64,000 nt of DNA, taken from Desmodus rotundus. Taxonomy: Eukaryota > Chordata > Mammalia > Chiroptera > Phyllostomidae. This document shows, piece by piece, positions 58,641 to 64,000 of the stretch (positions within the stretch are counted from its first letter, which is position 1; the number at the start of each line of letters is the position of its first letter). The stretch is from NCBI RefSeq assembly GCF_022682495.2, contig NC_071389.1, forward strand, positions 8,857,199-8,921,198, given 5' to 3'. A program made the translations under genes and the position numbers. The notes beneath the pieces were generated by a model that saw only the letters and a program-made list of their open reading frames with translations, did not search any database and was not told the origin of the DNA.

Positions 58641-58978
58641 GTCTTCTACAGAGGGCTGCTTGGAGGAGACCTGGATGGGCTGCGGGAGCAAGCCAAGCAG
58701 AGAGCGGAGGGAGGGGCCTTCCCGGCTGAGAGAACAGCACAAAGGCCCTGGGTGGGAACAAGCTGGTGGGGGGTGGGGGTTTAGGAAGAGCAGGGAATTT
58801 AGCAATGAGCCTGGGACACCACGGGGGTGGGGTGGGGGAGGATGGAGTGTCAGGCCTGATGGCTCAGAGGTGGGCAGGGGACAGATCACTCAGGGCCTTG
58901 GGGGGGGGTGAGGGTTTTATTCCTCCATGATGGGCAACCAACTGAGGGTTTGCAGAGGAGGTGACACAATGTGACTTA

Positions 58979-59548
58979 CAAGGGGGACCCAAAAAAAAGG
59001 AAATTTACTTATAAAAAATTGTGTATTTATTCTCACATGTTTAAACTTCGGTCACCTTCAAAGTACTCTGCATTTGATGTGATACACCTATTGAAACGTT
59101 TTTTCCACTGCTCTAAACAGTTTTTGAACTTGTTGATGTTGATGCCTATTAGTGTTTCTGCTGGTTTTTGTTTCACCTCTTCTACATCGGCAAAGAGGTT
59201 TCCCTTTGAGGACTTTTTCATCAGAGAAACAAAAAAAGGACACTCGGGGCAAGATCAGGTGACTAGGGAGGGTAGAGCACGGGGTGATGCCATTTTTGGT
59301 CAAAAACTGATGAACACTCAGCACGGTGTGGACAGGTGTGCTCGTAAATCACCCACGTGAAATGGGCAAACACACTGAAAGAGTCTTTAAAAAAAATTCA
59401 CTGAAGCCAAACACAGCCTCTCACAACAACGCCAGCTGGTGCACTGATACAGATGGGTTCCTAGAACACTCACCTAGCAAGGGAAGCCTGTACTAGAAGG
59501 AGCCTGCCCTCCAGAAGATAAGTCCAGTGTTTTTGGAGTCCCCCCTCG
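58979..59548 (-). mobile_element. Internally deleted mariner transposon with both ends and TA target sites
   Basis: 570 bp between TA dinucleotides (58977-58978, 59549-59550). The left end CAAGGGGGACCCAAAAAAA and the inverted right end CGAGGGGGGACTCCAAAAA are imperfect terminal repeats. On the minus strand a decayed mariner-type transposase end is readable: QFLTKNGIT, then a shifted frame, then DVEEVKQKPAETL, FKNCLEQWKKRFNRCITS and EYFEGD. Full mariners are about 1.3 kb, so the N-terminal half is missing and the rest has at least one frameshift. It cannot make active transposase. Confidence 0.85.
59033..59330 (-). pseudogene. Mariner transposase C-terminal relic
   Basis: Minus-strand frames 59033-59221 and 59088-59324 together carry the C-terminal third of a mariner transposase. 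They are split by a frameshift near the DEKSSKGN region, where a run of A/T is out of register. The catalytic DD34D aspartates of the central domain are not all present. Non-functional. Confidence 0.75.
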
Positions 59549-60283
59549 TATATTAATTTGTATTATTTATTGATTGCCTCCACCTCACTGCAAGCTCCGT
59601 GGGGACAAGGACTGTGTCGACCTGACTTCTGTGAGGCCCTTGGCTTGGGCCTAGCACACAGTAAGTGCCTGATCAATGTTTATTGGGTCAAAGCCCTCCT
59701 CCTACGGTTGGCAGCTGGTGCCAGCTCCCCGACAGACTGGGCAGCAGCAAATGTCCCCAGGGCTCTGATCTCACCCCCAGACATCTCTCTCACCTGGGTC
59801 TCAGCTACCTGAACCCCATTAGAAGGTCGAGCCCTTGCTCAGTCACTTGGCAGGAAGCTGGTCTAAGGCTGGGAGGGAGGGAGGAGGGGAGCAGGGCCTC
59901 TGAGCTGGCGGACAAAGGGCGTGTGTTCTCATTCAGTGCACTTCCTGGGTTTCCATTGCAGGAAGCTTGGCACCTGCTGAGGTGACACTGACACCCGGAG
60001 TGGTGCGGGAGACCCTTGGCCAGGACACTCCCCCCTACCTGGGAGCAGCAGCGGAGGTGAGACAGGTGGCCAGAGGTGCTGGGTGGCAGGCCCCCATATT
60101 CCCCATTGACATTCCCCCCTCCTGAGTCAGTCTTAGCCCAGAGCAGATGTGAGGATGCCTGGGTCCACGATGGAGTCTTTGTGACCTTGGACAAGGCCCC
60201 AGATCAACCCTTTGGTGCCTTATTGTCCCACCCTGGGGTGCAGTGAGGTGGCTTGGGAATATCTTGGAAGTGAGCAAGAGCAG

Positions 60284-60486
60284 CTGCATTTTTCTGCTCG
60301 TTTGTTTGTTTTAATCCTCACCTGAGGGTATGTTTATTGGTTTGAGAGAGAAACATTGAAGTGAGACAGACAACATCCATTGGTTGCCTCCAGTATGTGC
60401 CCTGACAAGGGATTGAACCCGCAACCTTTTGGTGTGTGGCATGACGCTCCAACCAACTGAGCAGCCCAGGCAGGGCTGCATTTTTC
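60284..60486 (-). repeat. Older Ves-type SINE, reverse
   Basis: Element 60295-60475 between exact copies of CTGCATTTTTC (60284-60294, 60476-60486). It shares the TTTTAATCCTCACCTGAGG tail-side sequence with the copy at 27800. Confidence 0.9.
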
Positions 60487-61481
60487 AGTTTTAAATAAGT
60501 TTTTGGGTCACAGAGCACTTGAAAAAGTGTTTCTACAGCCAAAAGTGTCTAAAAACCTCTGGGTCTCGCCTTCCTCTTCCAGTCATTCCCATCCCCCGGC
60601 GGGGCGGGGGGGGGGGGGGCGGCGGTGGAGGGAAGTCTTGCTCCCAGTGGGAGGCATTGCTGCCCAGCCTGGACTGAGGGCTCACAGCACTACCCGGGGC
60701 TCAGGTAGCTGTGAGTGCGACCCTTCCTCTGCCTCCAGAACTCTGGTTGGCTCTCCAAGCCTTGGCTCCCAAATCCGAAGGGTGGCGGGCCATCTCATAG
60801 CCCCTGGGACCACAGAGAAGTGCACCCAGGGGCTACTGGCCTGGGTTTGAATCCAGCTCTGGGCCTCAGTTTCCTCATCTGTGAACAAGAGTAACCAGCC
60901 CCACCGCACAGGGCTCCTCTGGGGATCAAATGGAAAGGAAGCCTATAGACCAGATACCCGCTGATAGGAAGGAATCAGATACCTGTTGATAGGGTGGCAG
61001 CTGCTGGGATTGCTGCTGCTGTTGCAGAGTGGCTGCCTCCTCGAGCCTGCCTGCCTGCCTGCCCGCACTGGCCCGGAGACACGCATGAGCCGGAGAGAAA
61101 GACAAGTAGCTCGTACTGAACTGGCCAATACGGAGCTGGGTGCTCACACTTTAAAAACCTGACTCCCCAATGGCATGTAGATTACCGACTACACAGGGCG
61201 AAATCACAAGACACCGTGGGTTAGGGGCACGGGGTCATGCTGGGAACTGTTGGGAGGTGAGGTAAGAGTAATAAATCACTTCTTCAGGTCTTGAGGTCAG
61301 TTCTGAGGTCTTTTCCTGGGTTTGTCTGTCTGGTCTTGTGGGAAGGTAGCCCGGGGGTTCCACCTTCGCTCAGGTGCTGAAACACAACTGAGGACAAGGT
61401 GTCTTTGGCATGCAGAGGTCCTGCCTGTGTGACCCATAGGTCCTGGCTTCCACCTTCTGCTGCCTCCAGGGTTGCACATGC

Positions 61482-61515
61482 ACACACACACACGCACATG
61501 TACGCACACACACAC
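61482..61515 (+). repeat. CA-rich microsatellite
   Basis: Imperfect ACACAC with GCACATGTACG interruptions, followed by a G run. Short and old. Confidence 0.85.
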
Positions 61516-62725
61516 GGGGAAAGGGGGGGGGGACAATTTCTAGAGCTAGGATTTAAAACTAAATTCAATTGAAGTCATCAGAGACTCTCAGTTCCAGCCG
61601 TGACAATCAAATGAAACAAGTATGACCAAAAGTGGGTGAGGGATTTAGGGCGGTGGCGGGGGGGGGGGGTGGTGGAGGAGCCTGGGATACTGTTCCAGGC
61701 GCCCCCTTTACAAGCTCATGAGCGTGAACCCCTCAAGAGCAGCCCAAGAGCCACCCTGGCCAGGGTGACTGCAGTGCCGGGGCCCACAGAGGAGAGCCAG
61801 GCCCCGCCTGGCCGCCCCCCAGATGGCGCTGGGTCCAGTACTCCGCTGGCCTCAGCCACTGTGGCTTTAATCAAAAGAACAATCTGTTTGCCTCTGAATC
61901 AGACCCAGATTCCCTTTCCCAGCAATGCTCCGGAGGCCTCCTGGGACTCAGGCGGCCCATCCCGGCTCCATCTCCTGCCCCAGGGCCAGGGCTCAGCTTC
62001 CCCTCCCACCTCTACTTATTATCTAGCCGTTCCAGCTTGGGGGAGGGTGTGCAGGAGGTAGGAGGGGGTCCTCGACAGGTGACACGATGGCCACTGGGCC
62101 CTGTCTCCCAGGACCCTGGGACCCAGCTGCAAAGAGCTTGAGTCCAGACAGGTCGTGACAGCCCAAGAGAGCAAATCCAGGTGACCTGCTTCATTGGGGC
62201 ACCCCGGAAAAAGCGCAAGCCCAGCCTACATGGACCACTCCCTGCGTTCTCCCAGCCGCGGTCAGCATCTTCTATCCTCAAGCAGACCCTGACTGGAAGG
62301 CAGCCACGCCCGGGTTTTGCAGACAAAGAAACTGAGGCTCTGGAAGATGGAGTGACTCCCGGGTCCCTGGGGTTAGTGACCGGCGGTGGAACCCAGACCC
62401 ACCTGACTCTGGGGACCTTGGGAAATTCCAGGCCAGATTGAAGTGTAAGCACCCCCTCCGCCAGACTGGGCAGGTAGGGCCACTAACCCAAGTGATCTAC
62501 GGATGGGGGAGGGTAAGGACCACTCAGGGTGCACAAAGGACACGGGGGTGTGGGCAGAGGGGGTGGCCTCCCTCCCTCCAGGCCTGGGCCGGGGGATGGG
62601 AGGAGGGGTCGAGGAGACAAAGGGAGGGGGAGGGGGCGGCGCGGGGTGCGGCCAGCCAGGTGGGGGGGCAGGTAGGGGGCTGCTTCCGCTCGGCGGGAGT
62701 CCCTGGCCCCCTCCCCCAAGCCTCA

Positions 62726-62735
62726 CCTTTTATGG
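62726..62735 (+). promoter_or_regulatory. FBLIM1: Perfect CArG box (SRF site)
   Basis: CCTTTTATGG fits CC(A/T)6GG at every base and stands as an AT island in very GC-rich DNA, about 130 bases before the first-exon donor. SRF with MRTF controls many actin-cytoskeleton genes, which fits FBLIM1. The same bases could instead act as a TATA-like element. Confidence 0.5.
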
Positions 62736-62754
62736 TAAGGCGGCCGGGGCGGCG

Positions 62755-62866
62755 GGGCGGAGGGAGCCAGGGGGCGGGGAGGGCGGAGGGGCGGGAGGCC
62801 CGCGCTCCTCCTGGCTCTGCTTGCTTGGGCGTCGGACCGGACCCTGCCCGGGCGCAAGTGGCCCAG
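62755..62866 (+). other. FBLIM1: Putative noncoding exon 1 of FBLIM1
   Basis: Ends in a near-perfect donor, CCCAG/GTAAGC, at 62866/62867. No ATG lies in the last 100 bases of the exon, consistent with a 5' UTR exon. The 5' limit is a guess from the CArG/TATA-like element. FBLIM1's coding exons lie beyond the window. Confidence 0.5.
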
Positions 62867-64000
62867 GTAAGCTGGGCGGGGGGGTGGGGGTCCCGTCCTT
62901 CCGTCCTTGCCCGGAGTACACACAGGTGACAACCCAGCAGTACGGGGCCGGAGGCCACCCCGCCCCCAGCCGGGACCCCAGCCCCGAAGCTCCTGTAGGG
63001 GTCCTGCGGCACTCCGGGTGGGGGAAGGTGCCTGCGAGACCTGGGGGCGCTGTCCTTCTGTCTCAGCAACTCGGTCACAGTCCCAGAGTCGGGGGAGGGC
63101 TAGTGTCCCGGCCCCGTGCGGGGCGCCAGGGGCAGGGGGAGGCAGGGCGGAAGCTCCCGCACAAAGAGGACAGCGTCCCGCACATGGATCGAATTAAAGT
63201 CTCCGGCAGCGCCCCACGGTGACCCGGCCAGCGCCCTGCTTGGCTGCTTGCGGGAGGGCGCCGGGTTTCCGGAGCTCCGGGGACCTCCGGGCCCCTTTAT
63301 CCAGCTGGGGTCAGGAGAGGGGAGGGGACGAGCTCCAGGACAGTCCTTCTCAGGGCCGTAGTCCCCGTCGGGGGCTGGGAAAGGGTGAGGCTGGGCCAGC
63401 CCCAAGGTGTGTGCATCTTGGCATGGGTCCTCCGAGGATCCCGGGAAGGGGCTGGGCAGTGCTTGGATTCCTTCCCCTCGTTATGACGGAAGCGAAGTCC
63501 TAGTCCCTCCTGTCCCCGTGGGAGCCCAGCCCCCAGGGGCTCCTCCTCCCACTCCGGGGCTGAAGAACCAACTGGCCTTCTCTTGGCCCTAAGTACCAAG
63601 GTCTTGTGCACCCTCTCTCCTCTTGTCCCTTCAGCCTGCCACCCTTTAGGACAGACCTCATTATTCTCACTTTATTAAAAAAAGCTGAGGCCCAGAGAGG
63701 TTCAGTGACCCGCCCCCAGTCACCCAGCAGGAAAGAGGTGGGGCCCGTGCGAACCCAGCTGGGTGTGCCTCCTCCCCTTTCTTGGTGAGAGAGAGGGAGG
63801 GGAAGCCCTCCCTGAGCTGCGAGGGTCCGGGGCGGGGGAGGGGGGGTGAGGGGGTGCAGTCCCACTCCCATCTCTAACAGTTTAATTCTGAACGGAGGGG
63901 AGACTGCTTTACCAGAGTGTCAAAGAACAAAGCTTAGAGGCGGTTCCAGAGTTTTTGGAAGGGGTAAGGAATAGGACACGGGAGGGGGGAGGGGGCACTA
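62867..64000 (+). other. FBLIM1: Beginning of FBLIM1 intron 1
   Basis: GC-rich at first, then a MIR-like piece (about 63655-63740: TTATTCTCACTTTATTAAAA, AGCTGAGGCCCAGAGAGGTT, CCCAGTCACCCAGCAGG). No coding exon recognised up to the window end. Confidence 0.45.

Larger units (their letters stand above)
56085..62500. other. TMEM82-FBLIM1 spacer, repeats only
   Basis: No gene supported. Contents: MIR (about 56510-56690), LTR-like repeat (58060-58640), an unnamed old repeat (58680-58975), mariner remnant (58979-59548), an L2/MIR end (about 59560-59690), an old Ves SINE (60295-60475), a G-run (60601-60625), MIR (about 60840-60945), CA-rich microsatellite (61482-61515), and a MIR end (about 62310-62420). 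The 56700-57600 stretch is GC-rich and repeat-free but shows no coding signal. A CTCF-like core lies at 61816. Confidence 0.6.
62500..63300 (+). promoter_or_regulatory. FBLIM1: GC-rich promoter region of FBLIM1
   Basis: G-rich with many GGGCGGG/GGGGCGG Sp1-type boxes and raised CpG density around 62735-62900. By synteny the next gene on the + strand is FBLIM1 (migfilin), an adaptor at cell-matrix contacts that links filamin, kindlin and actin. It contains the CArG box at 62726 and the putative first exon. Confidence 0.55.

Overview
The window is vertebrate nuclear DNA from a mammal, almost certainly a bat. The genes are split by GT-AG introns and use AATAAA poly(A) signals. About fifteen tRNA-derived SINEs of the Ves type known from bats are scattered through introns and spacers. 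They start with a GGCCCTGGCTGG-like end, carry a GGTTCGATTCCC-type B box and end in pyrimidine-rich then A-rich tails, several between clean target-site duplications. MIR, L2, L1M, MaLR-type LTR, hAT and mariner relics make up the older layers. Exact species cannot be read from this.

The gene order is that of the human 1p36.21 block, all on the + strand: (DDI2 3' end) - PLEKHM2 - SLC25A34 - TMEM82 - (FBLIM1 5' end). Positions 1-2700 look like the downstream end of DDI2, closing with a poly(A) signal at 2684. A 6 kb spacer leads to a CpG island (about 8800-9950) that holds the PLEKHM2 promoter, a GC-rich minisatellite and coding exon 1 (ATG 9709). PLEKHM2 has a 20 kb first intron full of repeats, then 19 further coding exons at 30027-45166. 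The spliced reading frame closes without error to 1027 residues, with a poly(A) signal at 46040. SLC25A34 follows 1.7 kb downstream (five exons, 47736-50224, 304 residues), then TMEM82 (six exons, 52224-55738, 346 residues). A 6.6 kb repeat-bearing spacer leads to a second GC-rich region at 62500-63300 with a perfect CArG box and a strong splice donor, read as the promoter and noncoding first exon of FBLIM1. Its first intron runs off the window.

The genes are not an operon; they share synteny only. PLEKHM2 (SKIP) links ARL8-marked lysosomes to kinesin-1, SLC25A34 is an orphan mitochondrial inner-membrane carrier, TMEM82 is a multi-pass membrane protein of unknown function, and FBLIM1 (migfilin) is a cell-adhesion/actin adaptor.

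I see no prokaryote-like defence, CRISPR or biosynthetic system. The points most worth following are a skippable 60-nt PLEKHM2 exon carrying one of the two kinesin-binding motifs, Ves SINEs carrying a CTCF-like core, a compact CRE plus double DR1 cluster in front of TMEM82, a nested tail-to-tail SINE pair, and two DNA-transposon remnants with intact ends. Exon boundaries were placed by hand from splice consensus, reading-frame continuity and recalled human proteins; no search was run.
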